In this document: piece after piece, positions 1-10,855 of the stretch
Numbering within the stretch: the stretch's first letter is position 1
Layout of the letters: each line of letters opens with the position of its first letter
Assembly (NCBI GenBank): GCA_948470475.1
Contig: OX419340.1
Location: 19,763,016 to 19,827,015, forward strand
Origin: Galaxea fascicularis
Taxonomy: Eukaryota > Cnidaria > Anthozoa > Scleractinia > Euphylliidae
Direction of reading: 5' to 3'
DNA length: 64,000 bases
The notes under the pieces: generated by a model
The model's input: only the letters and a program-made list of their open reading frames with translations
The model's database searches: none
What the model was told of the DNA's origin: nothing
Program-made: the position numbers and the translations under genes

Positions 1-545
1 CATAAATAAGAAGTCTGTATGAGAAGAAAAACGCTGTTTCTCCTTTTGAAATATCTCTTTTCGTTCCAGAGATATTCAAGTTTTTAAAATATGCTTTGTT
101 AGACAAGTGATGACGTCAAATACTCAACCAAATTTTGATCAAATATCACGAAAAAAGATATCTCAGCCAATTTGAATCAGAAATATTTGATTCTTTGCAG
201 TAAGATTCTACCGAATGTGTTCCACAATACGAGCTTGACAGTTTTGTTACCGTGGCAAAATACTGGGTTCCAGGCCTCCCCAATATTAGAGGCTCTTCTG
301 GCCACCTTTGGCATCCCATTTTGATATTTGCTAATGGTGCCTCATATGTATGATCCAGCAAGCTTGAGTTTGTGGCTCCGTTTAAGTTTTCCAAGTTGAA
401 AATCACTAATCAAGTGGGTGGGAACTGAAAAAGAGTGAGTTGCCATAGGCACAGAATTTTTCTTATAGCCGTAAGTGTGTTTGCTTAATGACGGCTCTGA
501 TTACTTCCCGTTTTCTCATAGTTATTCAATGGGTTCCCTCCAAAC
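1..545. other. No gene recognised
   Basis: This stretch has stop-rich frames and no recognisable domain. A minus-strand open frame at 146-406 is short and resembles no family I know, so I treat it as chance. Nothing else stands out before the terminal-inverted-repeat element that starts at 548. Confidence 0.5.
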
Positions 546-547
546 TA

Positions 548-633
548 GCCTCCCATGCAGCCGTTTTTAGGGGAGTCGTATTTCACCTCCACCCCACAAA
601 CGCCTGCTTACCCGAGAGCAACATTCCTTTCCC
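548..633 (+). repeat. Left terminal inverted repeat, 86 bp
   Basis: Pairs with 1372-1457. The outer end reads GCCTCCCATGCAG and the inner end ACATTCCTTTCCC. Confidence 0.8.
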
Positions 634-1371
634 GCAGCTTAGCCAATCACATTTTACCTACTGATTTCTGGAAAGTGACGTCAACCGCACAACAGGAAAC
701 AACGGACTCGAGCGGTTTGCGCAGTCTGCATGCTGTATATTCGAAATTTCACGTTTAAATCACTTTTAGTTGTCTGCAATCCAGGAATTCAACAAACGGA
801 GGAGCGACATATTTTTCAATTTGCCCACAGGATATTGGAAATCACTGATATCTAAAGCTTCAATAGCCGCTTCCTCAGTACACGGCGTAGTTGTTGAGAT
901 ATCAATTCAGATATTTACGCAGCAATGGGGTTTCGGCTTGTGTTAGTCTTAGCGATTTAAAGGATGGACACTCGGAAAATTAGAGAAGATCGCCTTTCCA
1001 GTTGTATTTGGAACTCCCATGTTCGGTAGAGAGAAAAAGTGTTGACAGACCAAACACGCTTCCATTTCTCGTGATTTCATTGATATAATAGTGCTGTCAG
1101 ACAAAACACGGACTCATTTATCCTGATTTTACGCTTTTCAACTGTAGGCTTTTGAGTTTTGCTCTAACGATTATGTCTTTCCACTGAGTCTACATGAGAT
1201 GTTGGATGGTTCTTTGTACATTTCCCTCAGTGTTTTCTTCAGACTATTGTAGGCATTGATGAGCGAGCTATATTGTGTGACAAAGGTCAAAAAGCCAACT
1301 TGTGACAGGAAGCACGTTTTATGACTGTGATTGGCTCGTGATTGGCTCGCACGCCTCGCATGTCAAACAAT

Positions 1372-1457
1372 GGGAAAGGAATGTTGCTCTCGGGTAAGCA
1401 GGCGTTTGTGGGGTGGAGGTGAAATACGACTCCCCTAAAAACGACTGCGTGGGAGGT
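1372..1457 (-). repeat. Right terminal inverted repeat, 86 bp
   Basis: Reverse complement of 548-633 with three differences, all near the outer end (GACTGCG against GGCTGCA, and the terminal base). Confidence 0.8.
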
Positions 1458-1459
1458 TA

Positions 1460-2970
1460 CCTCCAAACAAACATAACACTCCTTATATAATTACCCAAAG
1501 AAGCTGGACGGACGTTCTCATCAGCGATGGTCTAAATAAAAGCTATGAGACCTCATTCTGTATATTCTAGATTATTCTGACAAGCGCACGTTGAAAGGAC
1601 CAAGCTAGCTATAATCATCTCGTATTCAACAAGCGCGAATGAGATAATTGTTTGTTAAGATCGCCGACAAATTAAGAAAAAAAAATCGTCTATACACTGT
1701 TTTATAAAAATGACGCGTACAGTTACCATATTTGTAAAGCATGGTATAATGACTCATGTACCATGATGACTAAGATAATTAAAACTCTTGAATTGTATAA
1801 ACCAATGATGTAGTTTTGAAAAGGCTCAATTATTTGATTAAGACAGCTAGAATAATTACCGATCCTAAAGCAAATAGCAATACTGTAGATTTCGAGCTGC
1901 GAATATTGCTCCTGATTTAGCGAGTAAAATTCCTCTGTGTAGTTACTCCTTCCTTCCCTTTTTAACAGTAATATCGAGCTAATTTCCCTCATCCAACTAA
2001 CCAGGAAGAATTTGTTGTATTAACAGAGTATCTGCAATCCAAAGCTGAAAGACCGCAAATAAATGTTGCTTCTAAAAGTATCTGAATGTAATAATTGCTC
2101 ATCAGTAGGATACCTAAAATGTGTGCGATTCTACAATTGGTTTCGGCTCCATTAAATCCTATACCAATTGTCGACATTTTAGGAGGAGCTACCCACCGTG
2201 TGAGTACAGTTATAACAAGTGAATCTCCTAGTTATGACAACATACTTATAGATGCAAGAAAGAAATCTTTTGACCCCTATCTCTCCCCCTCTCACGCGAG
2301 AAATTATCAGTCTTCTGCCAGTCAAAGGAAATTTCCACAGAAGTTAAAAACAACAAAACTGATTCCTATACTTAAATCTTGGTAGTCTAATCTCTACGAT
2401 CATTACATTGTAGTCGGTCATCTACTTCTACTTATTATGGTTACTGCGCTTGTCATATTTCTCCAACTTCTCCGAAAAACGTTCCTGGGCGGGTTCGATC
2501 GAACCCCCTAAATTAAAACACTTTACGTCAAAAACTTGTAAAAATATAAAATAAATACAAGTAAATCTTAAATAACAGAACTAATTCTTTCCTGTTCAAT
2601 GTAGCTAAAACGTTTTCTGTTCAACAAACAAATAAATATTTGGATATTTTGGTTCGCAGCCAATGTGGTTCTTTTTATTGTTTATTTTCTCTTGTTTCTG
2701 CAAAGCATCGCGTAAAAAAGGTTAAGCGGTAGTGTACTTTCAACATAATTAGTTCTATACATGAAAACTTTATCCGAAATACCTAACTTTTTATCTTTTT
2801 TGCGAAGCTTTGTTTTTTTTTTTAATGTAAAAAAAAATGAGGCATTAAACACGCTGACTTTACCTCAGAATACCGGAAATAGCATTTCACAAGACTAAAA
2901 ATTCCAAAAGTTCCCAGTGAGGAATCCCCCGGAGCCCCCGACAGGAACGCCGCCTTCGGCGGTACCTTTC
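1460..2970. other. No gene recognised; AT-rich
   Basis: Several short open frames on both strands (for example 1723-1992 minus and 2095-2385 plus) show no domain and no recognisable motif. An A/T homopolymer-rich patch lies near 2810-2840. I see nothing that supports a gene or a complete mobile element here. Confidence 0.45.
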
Positions 2971-2979
2971 ATCGAACCT

Positions 2980-3560
2980 TCTCCTATAAAAACCTGGATC
3001 CGCCCCAGAGTAAGATGCTCCCGCCACCTTTCTTACGATCCTTGCGATAACAGTCATACCCTTTTACCGTAAACATTGACTCCGGGAATGATTTGTCGAT
3101 CCTCGTTTCTTGAATGCACAGATTCCTAAATGTCTCAATCCATTCCTGTACTTCGCTAAACTTGCCAGGAAGAGTATTAAATTTCAAGGATCCAATAATT
3201 TATTTGCATATACGTGCAGGTTATCGAAGATGTCAGAATTCAATCAATCCCGCTACCCATGATTGGAAGCAGAGTCGAATTAAGGGAATCAAAAAATTAA
3301 TCGCTAAATTGAGGCAGACTACTACAGGTCATACACGCCCACCATACATGGCTGTTTCTTAGTTTGCCGGTTTCCTCCTTTTTGGACCCATGCAGCTTCC
3401 GTGAAAATAGGTGTCGCAATTGTCGCACAAGATGGCCGCTTGATTCTTCTTGATAGTCTTTCAACTTCTTTCCGCTCGAAGGACACTTCGGCATTGTATT
3501 CGGCCCCAGGTTTGCCTCCACATCATGATTAAGGGCCACATCTGGGCGCCATAAGCACAT
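2980..3560 (-). pseudogene. LINE relic: broken 2A-like motif, PHD finger remnant and start of endonuclease
   Basis: Read on the minus strand from about 3545 downward, the fragment starts with a degenerate 2A-like motif (DVEANLGP, where working 2A has NPGP). It continues into a cysteine-rich piece (AILCDNCDTYFHGSC in another frame) that looks like half a PHD finger. After frame breaks it reaches the beginning of an APE-type endonuclease, seen as CIQETRIDKSFPESMF and YDCYRKDRKKGGG (frame 2984-3187). This order (2A, PHD, endonuclease) is the same as in the far better preserved LINE at 45702-48944, so the two are related in design. The fragment ends near 2980, before any reverse transcriptase. 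Several frameshifts make it non-functional. Confidence 0.65.
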
Positions 3561-3699
3561 GTATCCATGTTTAGTCCATTTTGTTTGAGCCATTCGAATT
3601 CTGGAACGTTTTAAAATCATCGCCAGTGGGCTGATGTGGTAGATTGACAACGCAGCACTCAAGCTCCTGAACGAATAATATGTCGTAGTAATCCTCGGA

Positions 3700-4930
3700 G
3701 AACAGTTTGAACGTATGAGAAAATGCTTATCGCTGGGAGATACAGTCGTTCATATAAAAAGCAGAAAACACACGAACGTATTAACGACCGTGTTCGCCAC
3801 CATGCCGTGTTGAGAGTTGCACAGGTCCTTGATGCTCATATCACTGCAGAAGATATTGACATATCACATAAGCTGCATGGCAAAGGTGAGAAACCGAGTT
3901 TAGTCAAATTCACAAGCCAGAACGCCATAACCAAATTGTACAAGAAGAGAGGTGGTTTGAAACATGTAAATATTGCGGATCTTTACTGAGAGCTGGCGTC
4001 GGCTGCAACACGTGTAGAAGGGAAAAGGATCTTTATTAATGAAAATTTAACTTCATTCAGACAAGGTCTTTAAGTCATTTGAAATTGAATTCATTATTGC
4101 GGTATCGTGGAAAGCGAGCTGGAAAGTCTAAACGGCTGCAGAGTGACAATAGAGCGATAAGGGTTGTAAATCGGCCACGCCAAATGCCAACTCTTCGACG
4201 TGCAAGGACACCGACTCTAGCATCGGTTATCTGCTGTGATTCTCCAAGGCTCGCTACTTTTTCTCATTCGGAACCGACTACACCTAGTTTTGCTCTTTTT
4301 AATGCGCGATCGGTGAGAAACAAATGTTTGTTGACAAAGGACTACATCGTTGAAAATGATGTCGATATTTTTTCTCTCACTGATGAGATCCTGATGATCG
4401 CGATGATCAAGTTATTGGGGATTTCATTCCAAATGGATATTCATTTTACTATACACCTAGAGAATCCGGTAATGGTGGTGGTGTGGGTATTCTTGTCAAG
4501 AATGGATTTCACGTGAGGCAATTAACTGAAATGAATCGCCATTTTGACTCTTTTGAATTCATTGACTTGCTAATCAAATCTGATTAATCTCGAGATATCC
4601 ATGTCCTGGTTATTTATCGTCCTCCTTCTGGCAACTGTTCAATGTTTCTTGATGATTTTGGCTGCCTTCTGGAGCAATATATTACTGATTCTTCACTTCT
4701 TGTTGCTGGTGATTTTAATTACCATATAGATGACACTGCATGACACCAAACCTGCTTCATCTGATTTTTTAAATCTTCTTGGTTCACTAAATTTAAAACA
4801 ACATCTAGACAAGCCAACACATAATTCTGGTCATACTTTGGATCTTTTAATTACGGGAGATGAGCCCCTGGTCTTCAATATTTCAGTTTATGACCCTGCG
4901 TTATCTGACCATTTTGTTGTTCATTGTGAT
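3700..4930 (+). pseudogene. LINE-A relic, 5' part: ORF1 end and endonuclease (CR1/L2-like)
   Basis: The frame at 3723-3989 carries an ORF1-type segment (EDIDISHKLHGKGEKPSLVKF, then ITKLYKKRGG). Its continuation in another frame reads GKRIFINENLTSFRQGL, typical of the C-terminal part of LINE ORF1 proteins. The ORF2 start follows at about 4079 with FALFNARSVRNKCLL, the first strand of the APE endonuclease. After frameshifts near 4390 and 4505 come VLVIYRPPSG, LLVAGDFNYH and finally ALSDHFVVH, the SDH motif that closes the endonuclease. The reading frame then runs into the BEL/Pao insertion at 4931 and resumes in the same frame at 11075, so this is one element with 11070-12177. It has several frameshifts and stops. 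Confidence 0.75.
4926..4930. repeat. Target-site duplication GTGAT, left
   Basis: Five bases directly before the left LTR, repeated at 11070-11074 directly after the right LTR. Five bp is usual for BEL/Pao integration. Confidence 0.9.
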
Positions 4931-5144
4931 TGTCACGAACAGTCACGCGTATAGTTTCGTTTGTACGTCTTTTGTTATGTAATCGTTTCGTTTGTACAGA
5001 TCATATTGATTAACTTGATTTACCGGTTTATGTTTAATCTCAAATTACTTGTATATATTTCTGACACGTGTAAATTTCGGAATAGAACAGGGTTAGGCAA
5101 TAAAACGCGAGTAATCAAAGCACGACTTTTACGAGTTCATTACA
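4931..5144 (+). repeat. Left LTR of BEL/Pao element, 214 bp
   Basis: Starts TGTCACGAAC and ends TTCATTACA. An AATAAA signal lies at 5099-5104, close to the 3' end. The short frame at 4961-5167 in the LTR is repeated in the right LTR and is not a gene. Confidence 0.95.
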
Positions 5145-5162
5145 TGGCGCCCAACGTGGGGC
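5145..5162 (+). promoter_or_regulatory. Primer binding site, tRNA-Lys type
   Basis: TGGCGCCCAACGTGGGGC directly abuts the left LTR and is complementary to the 3' end of animal tRNA-Lys (acceptor CCA plus T-arm). It would prime minus-strand DNA synthesis. Confidence 0.85.
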
Positions 5163-5176
5163 AGTGAATCATCGAA

Positions 5177-8100
5177 ATGGCAGACGAGGAAATTGCACGA
5201 TTAAGAGCGACTCGCGGGGCCAACAGAGGCGTCGTAACCAAAATAATTGACGAGTCTGAAGCGATTTTGGAACACAATGAAGCAACACAACTGGATGCGA
5301 AAACGAAATCTCGATTACATCGAATCGAAAAAATGCTCAACGAAAAAATGCAGCTACTCAGCGAGTTCGACGAAAAAATTCTAGCCGCCTGCAAAGTCGA
5401 GGAGATCGAGAAAGAAGTGGATGAGGCCGAATTTCTGAAAATGAAGATAATGGATGCCATCGCGAACATCTCCATCAGCACCACGCCTCCCGTATCGACA
5501 ACGATTTCACAAACGCCTCTCGTGGTATCTGGATCATCCGCTCATCAGCACGATTTGGCCAGCAATACATCAATTCCTCACGCTTCACCAACGTCTTCTT
5601 CTTTCCACCACAACTCCACATTATTAGGATCACGACCATTCCGATCAAAACTACCGAAGATCACATTGGCCAAATTCAAAGGCGATTTTACGCAATTCCG
5701 AAGTTTCTGGGATACTTTCGAAAGCTCTATCCACTTGAACCCCGATCTAACGAAAATCGACAAATTCAATTATTTGGTATCGTTACTCGAAGGAACAGCG
5801 TCTCGCGCTATTGCTGGACTGCCGATCACCGAACAAAATTATGACGCCGCAGTTGATATCATCAACAAGCGATTCGGTAAACCGCAACAACTCATCTCAG
5901 CGCACATGGATGAGCTCTTGAAGATATCCGCATGTTCATCGGACAAACCGTCTCAACTTCGCTATCTTTACGACAAGCTCAGCGTCAACATTCGAGGTTT
6001 AGAGGCCCTTGGTGTAAAAGCCGATCAATATGGCAGTTTACTGATACCTATCATCATGGCAAAACTACCCCCAGAAGTAAGAGTGCACGTCGCCCGAAAC
6101 ACTACGCAAGACGTCTGGGAGATCGAATCGCTTCTGAACGTAATTCACAGCGAAATCGAGGCAAGAGAAATTAGCGACAAAGTGAAAGCTATGGCAAACA
6201 TAGAGCCCAAACGTCTTCAGAATTTCTCCTGGAATTCCAAGAATTCACACGCGACAGCAAGCGCCTTTCTTGTCGATTCGAAACCACTGCTTCCAACGCC
6301 CACATGTGTTTATTGCTCAGGAAAGCATTTTTCTGCTTCGTGCGAAAGTGTCACCGAAATCAGCGATCGAAAAGCCATCCTAAAACGCGACAGAAGATGT
6401 TTTACGTGCTTGAGACAAGGACACAACGTGGAACAATGCGACAAAAGTTGCAGAAAGTGTAAAAGAAAACATCATCAATCGATCTGCCAGGAACAAAACA
6501 CCAACTCGTCCCGTAACCCGCATAACTTGCATTCCTTCGCGTCAGTTGACAGATCTGGGGATCAAACCGAAATCGACGGCGAAATTACTAGCACTACAAC
6601 AGCGACCACAACTTCTGAGAGCACAAACCTGAAACGCAAAGTTTTATTGCAAACAGCAACGGCGATGGCGACAAACGACGAAGGAACAAAGTCGACAAAG
6701 GTCAGATTATTATTCGACAATGGCAGTCAGCGGTCATACATCACTGATAGTCTGCGATCGAAGCTGCAACTGAAGTCTGTGCAAACAGAAAGACTTAATC
6801 TAAACACTTTTGGCGAGTCCAAGTTCAAGAAGCAGAGCTGTGAAGTCGTTAATTTACAACTTCGAAAGTCAGAATACGATGATCCGATTACATTATCTGC
6901 CTTGACGTTTCCTGTTATCTGCTCGCCATTACCCGCGAAAGTTTTCACGAATTACGCGCACCTGGATGGACTGGAGTTGGCCGATGAGCCGTGCAGTTCC
7001 GGATGCTCGATTGATTTGTTGATCGGTTCAGATTATTATTGGAACTTTGTAACAGGAGAGACGAAACGAGGTGACGAGGGTCCAGTTGCCGTAAATAGCA
7101 AGCTCGGATGGCTCTTATCCGGCCCGATCAATACTGTGGAGCGGACTGACGTCACGCACTCGAATTTGATTATTGATGGTCCAAACCACTTATTTCAGCC
7201 AAGTCAAGACGATGTTCTCGCGAACACTCTCAAAAGTTTTTGGGATACGGAATCAATCGGAATCAGCGATTTGTCAGCTGGTGGGGACGTCGCAAACGAA
7301 TCATTTGAAATCGATGTGAAAAGAAACGGAGGTCGGTACGAGGTCAAGTTGCCATGGAAAGAAGATTGCTTGCCGTCTTCCAACAGTTACCATTTATGTG
7401 AGTCGCGTCTACGATCCTTACACCACAAGCTCCGAAAAGAACCGATGCTGTTGTCCGAATACAATAACATTATTCAAGACCAACTGAAAACCGGGATCGT
7501 GGAAAAGGTGCCGACCGAAGATTTGACGAATGAGAAAACAGCGACACGAAGTCATTATCTCCCTCATCTCGCAGTTGTAAGAAAAGACCGAGAAACGACG
7601 AAAGTACGAGTCGTTTATGATGGGTCAGCGAAAACTTCCAAGCACGAAAAGTCGTTGAACGATTGTTTACAAACTGGCCCAAATTACATCCCACACGTTT
7701 TCAACATGTTAGCGAACTTCCGAAAGAACCATGTTGCTCTTACAGCTGACGTCGAGAAAGCCTTCCTGATGGTCGGAATTCAAGAAGACCAGCGAGACTT
7801 CCTTCGTTTTTTGTGGCTTGACGACCCGAAATCAGAGAACCCGAAGATTGTTCACTACAAGTTCACACGTCTCGTGTTTGGGTTACGCCCTTCGCCTGCT
7901 ATTTTGGGAGCAACAATCTTGCATCATCTTCAATTGCACAAACAAAGCGACCCTGAAATTGCCGAGCTCTTGGAAAAGTCATTTTACGTCGATGACCTGT
8001 TAACGGGGGAGTCCGATGACGAAAAGGCATTTGCCGTTTACCAGAGAGCAAAGAGGCTGATGTCCGAAGGCGGTTTCAACCTAAGAAAGTGGAGAACCAA

Positions 8101-10714
8101 CTCGCGCGAATTACAAAGAGCTATCACGAAGTCTGAAAACGTGACAGAATCAATTAGCGCTCAAAGAGATTTCCACAAAGAAGACGACGAATCGTATGCC
8201 AAATCTAGCACTGGTCACAGTTCAGGTCCGCCAGTTAACGAAGACATCACCGTCAAAGTTTTAGGAATGAACTGGAACACAGATGCTGATGAAATCTTCT
8301 TCAGCTTCTCTGAATTATGCACATATGCCAATTCTCTTCCACTTACCAAGAGATCTGTTCTGAAGGTCACCGCCAAAATCTTCGACCCCATGGGATTTCT
8401 GTCACCCCTAACTGTACATATGAAAATCCTTTTTCAAGAACTGTGCCTGGAAAAAACAAACTGGGACACGGAACTTAAAGGAAAACCACTACGACAATGG
8501 AAATCGTTTCTCCGAGAATTAAATCTTATCGATTGTTACAGGGTCCCTCGTTGTTATTTTTCGCGTCAACCTGTGGATGTCCAATTACATGGATTCAGTG
8601 ATGCATCCGAACATGCCTACGCCGCGGTTGTTTTCATTCGAAGCCTGTACAGTGATGGTCAAGTTGAAGTCCGACTCGTTGCTTCCAAATCGAGAGTAGC
8701 GCCTATGAAGAGACAGACAATTCCTCGTTTGGAGTTGTTAGGAGCGTTGATTTTAGCCCGTCTCGTTAACAAGCTTAAGTCCATTGGCACCGAATTTCCT
8801 ACCGTGTTGTGGACAGATTCTATGACTACGCTTTGCTGGATAAAGAACGAGAGAGTGTGGAAACAGTACGTCGGTCATCGAGTGGACGAGATTCGCCGTT
8901 TAACTTCCAAAGATTCGTGGAGGCATTGTCCTGGAGAGGTTAACCCCGCCGACCTTCCTTCCCGTGGATTAACCGCCAAAGAACTTTCTACCAGTAGCAC
9001 TTGGTGGAACGGCCCAAATTTCCTATACAATTCCGACAATATGTGGCCTGAAATGTCACAACCAGCAGAATCCGAGAAAGAAGAAATCCAACGAGAAGCG
9101 GTCAAGAACGAACCAGTCATTACGCATTCAATGGTTAACGCCTCCGCCTGCGACTTATTCGACCGGGGAATTGATAAGATAATTGACATTGAGCGCTACA
9201 ACAACATTACGAGTTTACTTCGGGTGACAGCTTTTGTGATCAGGTTCGTCAATAATCTCAAGAAGAGAGAGAAGAGTCAACGAGACTTTAACGAGTTGAG
9301 AGCGGCCGAATTGAAGAACGCTGAGATCTTATGGGTTAAAGCGGTACAGACGACAACGTTCGCAGATGAACTTTCCTTTCTAAATCGGAAGGACGTTAAA
9401 TCTACACCTCCTATACGAGTGGCTCAGTTTGGATTATTTCTCAGCGAAGACCGATTAATCAGATGCAAGGGGCGAATCACAAATGCTTCACTGCCAGATT
9501 CCAGCAAGACTCCGATTCTCTTGCCCGCTAAGCACGCCTTCGTAAACCTTCTAGTGAAACAAACTCACAATCTGGTCAAGCATTCAGGAATCAATGCCAC
9601 GCTGACAGCTTTGAGAGAACGATTCTGGGTTTTACGTGGGCGCGAAACAGTAAAGAAGATTATTCGACGTTGCGTTGTTTGCCGGAGATTCGACGCAACA
9701 CCATGCAAGCCGTCACGCTTCGCCGATTTGCCAAGCACCAGAGTCTCAGACGATCCTCCTTTTACGCACATTGGACTTGATTTTGCCGGACCGTTGTACG
9801 TCAAAGAAACCCGGACAAACTCGGAAGCTGGTGACTCTGACCCCAACAAAGTTTATGTGTGTTTGTTTACGTGTGCGTCAACGAGAGCCGTTCATATGGA
9901 ATTGACTCGCACGCTGAATGTACAAGATTTCTTATTGGCTTTCCGCAGATTCGCTAGCAGAAGAGGGCTACCAGCGACAATACAGTCTGACAACGCTAAA
10001 ACATTCCAATCGTCAAGCAAAGAAATTCGAAAAATCGCTCGTTCACCGGAAGTTTGGAGGTATTTAACCAACAACCAAATCACCTGGAATTTTATCGTGG
10101 AAAAAGCACCGTGGTGGGGAGGTTATTGGGAGAGACTCGTACGAAGCATCAAGTCACCTCTCAAGAAAGTTATTGGTCGATCCACTCTGACATACGATGA
10201 GATGAACACGTTGCTAACCGAAGTCGAAGGAGTGATCAACGCAAGACCACTTACTTACGTTTACGATGACGAAGAGTCAGTTTCTTATCCTCTGACCCCG
10301 TCCGACTTAATTTACGGTCGACGAATCACAGCAAGTCCTAACAGTCAACATTACGAGACCTTGAGCACATATAATTCTTTGACGAAGAAATTAAAGCATC
10401 ATCGATATTTGCTAGGACAGTTTACGCGTCAGTGGAGGAACGAATATCTGACTAGTTTACGTGAACAAGTTGCGAAGAATTCAAGTGTTCGTGATATCAA
10501 TGCGAATATCAAAGTCGGTGACATAGTGATTCTTAAGAACGATTCTGTCTCACGAGCATTTTGGAAATTGGCCAAAGTGGAACAATTGCTACCTGGACGC
10601 GACGGAAAAGTGCGTGCTGCAGAGGTTTCTGTACCGCGTGGAACGAATTCCAACTCAACACAACGTCTGCGAAGACCGATTCAGCACCTTATTCCTACCG
10701 AAGTTAAACCATAA
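5177..10714 (+). CDS. BEL/Pao gag-pol polyprotein, intact
   Basis: One open frame of 1845 codons starting at the first ATG, 14 bases after the primer site. Gag comes first: a charged coiled-coil-like N-terminus, then a DUF1759-type segment around residues 155-290 (KITLAKFKGDFTQFRSFWDTF). Cysteine-rich knuckles follow, including CFTCLRQGHNVEQC (C-x2-C-x4-H-x4-C). The protease active site is D514 in FDNGSQ. The reverse transcriptase has VRVVYDGSAK, TADVEKAFLMVGI and the catalytic YVDD at 937-940. RNase H follows (GFSDASEHAYAA, LWTDSMTTLCWI, GEVNPADLPSRG). The integrase has a zinc-binding region (CVVCRRF) and a D1535, D1605, E1652 triad (GLDFAGP, QSDNAKTF, GGYWERL). The polyprotein makes and integrates cDNA copies of the element. 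No frameshift or stop was seen, so activity is possible; expression is not shown by the sequence. Confidence 0.93.
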   Translation: MADEEIARLRATRGANRGVVTKIIDESEAILEHNEATQLDAKTKSRLHRIEKMLNEKMQLLSEFDEKILAACKVEEIEKEVDEAEFLKMKIMDAIANISISTTPPVSTTISQTPLVVSGSSAHQHDLASNTSIPHASPTSSSFHHNSTLLGSRPFRSKLPKITLAKFKGDFTQFRSFWDTFESSIHLNPDLTKIDKFNYLVSLLEGTASRAIAGLPITEQNYDAAVDIINKRFGKPQQLISAHMDELLKISACSSDKPSQLRYLYDKLSVNIRGLEALGVKADQYGSLLIPIIMAKLPPEVRVHVARNTTQDVWEIESLLNVIHSEIEAREISDKVKAMANIEPKRLQNFSWNSKNSHATASAFLVDSKPLLPTPTCVYCSGKHFSASCESVTEISDRKAILKRDRRCFTCLRQGHNVEQCDKSCRKCKRKHHQSICQEQNTNSSRNPHNLHSFASVDRSGDQTEIDGEITSTTTATTTSESTNLKRKVLLQTATAMATNDEGTKSTKVRLLFDNGSQRSYITDSLRSKLQLKSVQTERLNLNTFGESKFKKQSCEVVNLQLRKSEYDDPITLSALTFPVICSPLPAKVFTNYAHLDGLELADEPCSSGCSIDLLIGSDYYWNFVTGETKRGDEGPVAVNSKLGWLLSGPINTVERTDVTHSNLIIDGPNHLFQPSQDDVLANTLKSFWDTESIGISDLSAGGDVANESFEIDVKRNGGRYEVKLPWKEDCLPSSNSYHLCESRLRSLHHKLRKEPMLLSEYNNIIQDQLKTGIVEKVPTEDLTNEKTATRSHYLPHLAVVRKDRETTKVRVVYDGSAKTSKHEKSLNDCLQTGPNYIPHVFNMLANFRKNHVALTADVEKAFLMVGIQEDQRDFLRFLWLDDPKSENPKIVHYKFTRLVFGLRPSPAILGATILHHLQLHKQSDPEIAELLEKSFYVDDLLTGESDDEKAFAVYQRAKRLMSEGGFNLRKWRTNSRELQRAITKSENVTESISAQRDFHKEDDESYAKSSTGHSSGPPVNEDITVKVLGMNWNTDADEIFFSFSELCTYANSLPLTKRSVLKVTAKIFDPMGFLSPLTVHMKILFQELCLEKTNWDTELKGKPLRQWKSFLRELNLIDCYRVPRCYFSRQPVDVQLHGFSDASEHAYAAVVFIRSLYSDGQVEVRLVASKSRVAPMKRQTIPRLELLGALILARLVNKLKSIGTEFPTVLWTDSMTTLCWIKNERVWKQYVGHRVDEIRRLTSKDSWRHCPGEVNPADLPSRGLTAKELSTSSTWWNGPNFLYNSDNMWPEMSQPAESEKEEIQREAVKNEPVITHSMVNASACDLFDRGIDKIIDIERYNNITSLLRVTAFVIRFVNNLKKREKSQRDFNELRAAELKNAEILWVKAVQTTTFADELSFLNRKDVKSTPPIRVAQFGLFLSEDRLIRCKGRITNASLPDSSKTPILLPAKHAFVNLLVKQTHNLVKHSGINATLTALRERFWVLRGRETVKKIIRRCVVCRRFDATPCKPSRFADLPSTRVSDDPPFTHIGLDFAGPLYVKETRTNSEAGDSDPNKVYVCLFTCASTRAVHMELTRTLNVQDFLLAFRRFASRRGLPATIQSDNAKTFQSSSKEIRKIARSPEVWRYLTNNQITWNFIVEKAPWWGGYWERLVRSIKSPLKKVIGRSTLTYDEMNTLLTEVEGVINARPLTYVYDDEESVSYPLTPSDLIYGRRITASPNSQHYETLSTYNSLTKKLKHHRYLLGQFTRQWRNEYLTSLREQVAKNSSVRDINANIKVGDIVILKNDSVSRAFWKLAKVEQLLPGRDGKVRAAEVSVPRGTNSNSTQRLRRPIQHLIPTEVKP

Positions 10715-10847
10715 GCTGAATCAAGTTTGAACTTTTCGAGAACCATGTTTATTGTAAATAGTACGAACTTTGAACACTGAACTTTGCGAGGACAAATACG
10801 CGTTTCATACATCCATGCGTGTAGTTGATTCACTTAAGTGAACAACT

Positions 10848-10855
10848 AGGGGGAG
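10848..10855 (+). promoter_or_regulatory. Polypurine tract of BEL/Pao element
   Basis: AGGGGGAG lies immediately upstream of the right LTR and would prime plus-strand DNA synthesis. The 133 bp between the gag-pol stop and this tract hold no frame of note. Confidence 0.85.

Larger units (their letters stand above)
548..1457. mobile_element. Non-autonomous DNA transposon with 86-bp terminal inverted repeats
   Basis: Positions 548-633 and 1372-1457 are inverted copies of each other over 86 bp with three mismatches by eye. They begin GCCTCCCATGCAG on the left and end CTGCGTGGGAGGT on the right. The dinucleotide TA lies directly outside both ends (546-547 and 1458-1459) and could be the target duplication, as in Tc1/mariner-type elements, although a 2-bp match alone is weak. 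The 738 bp between the repeats have no convincing coding frame, so the element would depend on a transposase made elsewhere. The open frame at 555-758 lies mostly in the left repeat and is not a gene. Confidence 0.75.

Noticed and set aside
2095..2385. Open frame of 96 codons as a gene
   Set aside because: No recognisable domain, low complexity of the surroundings and no supporting context.
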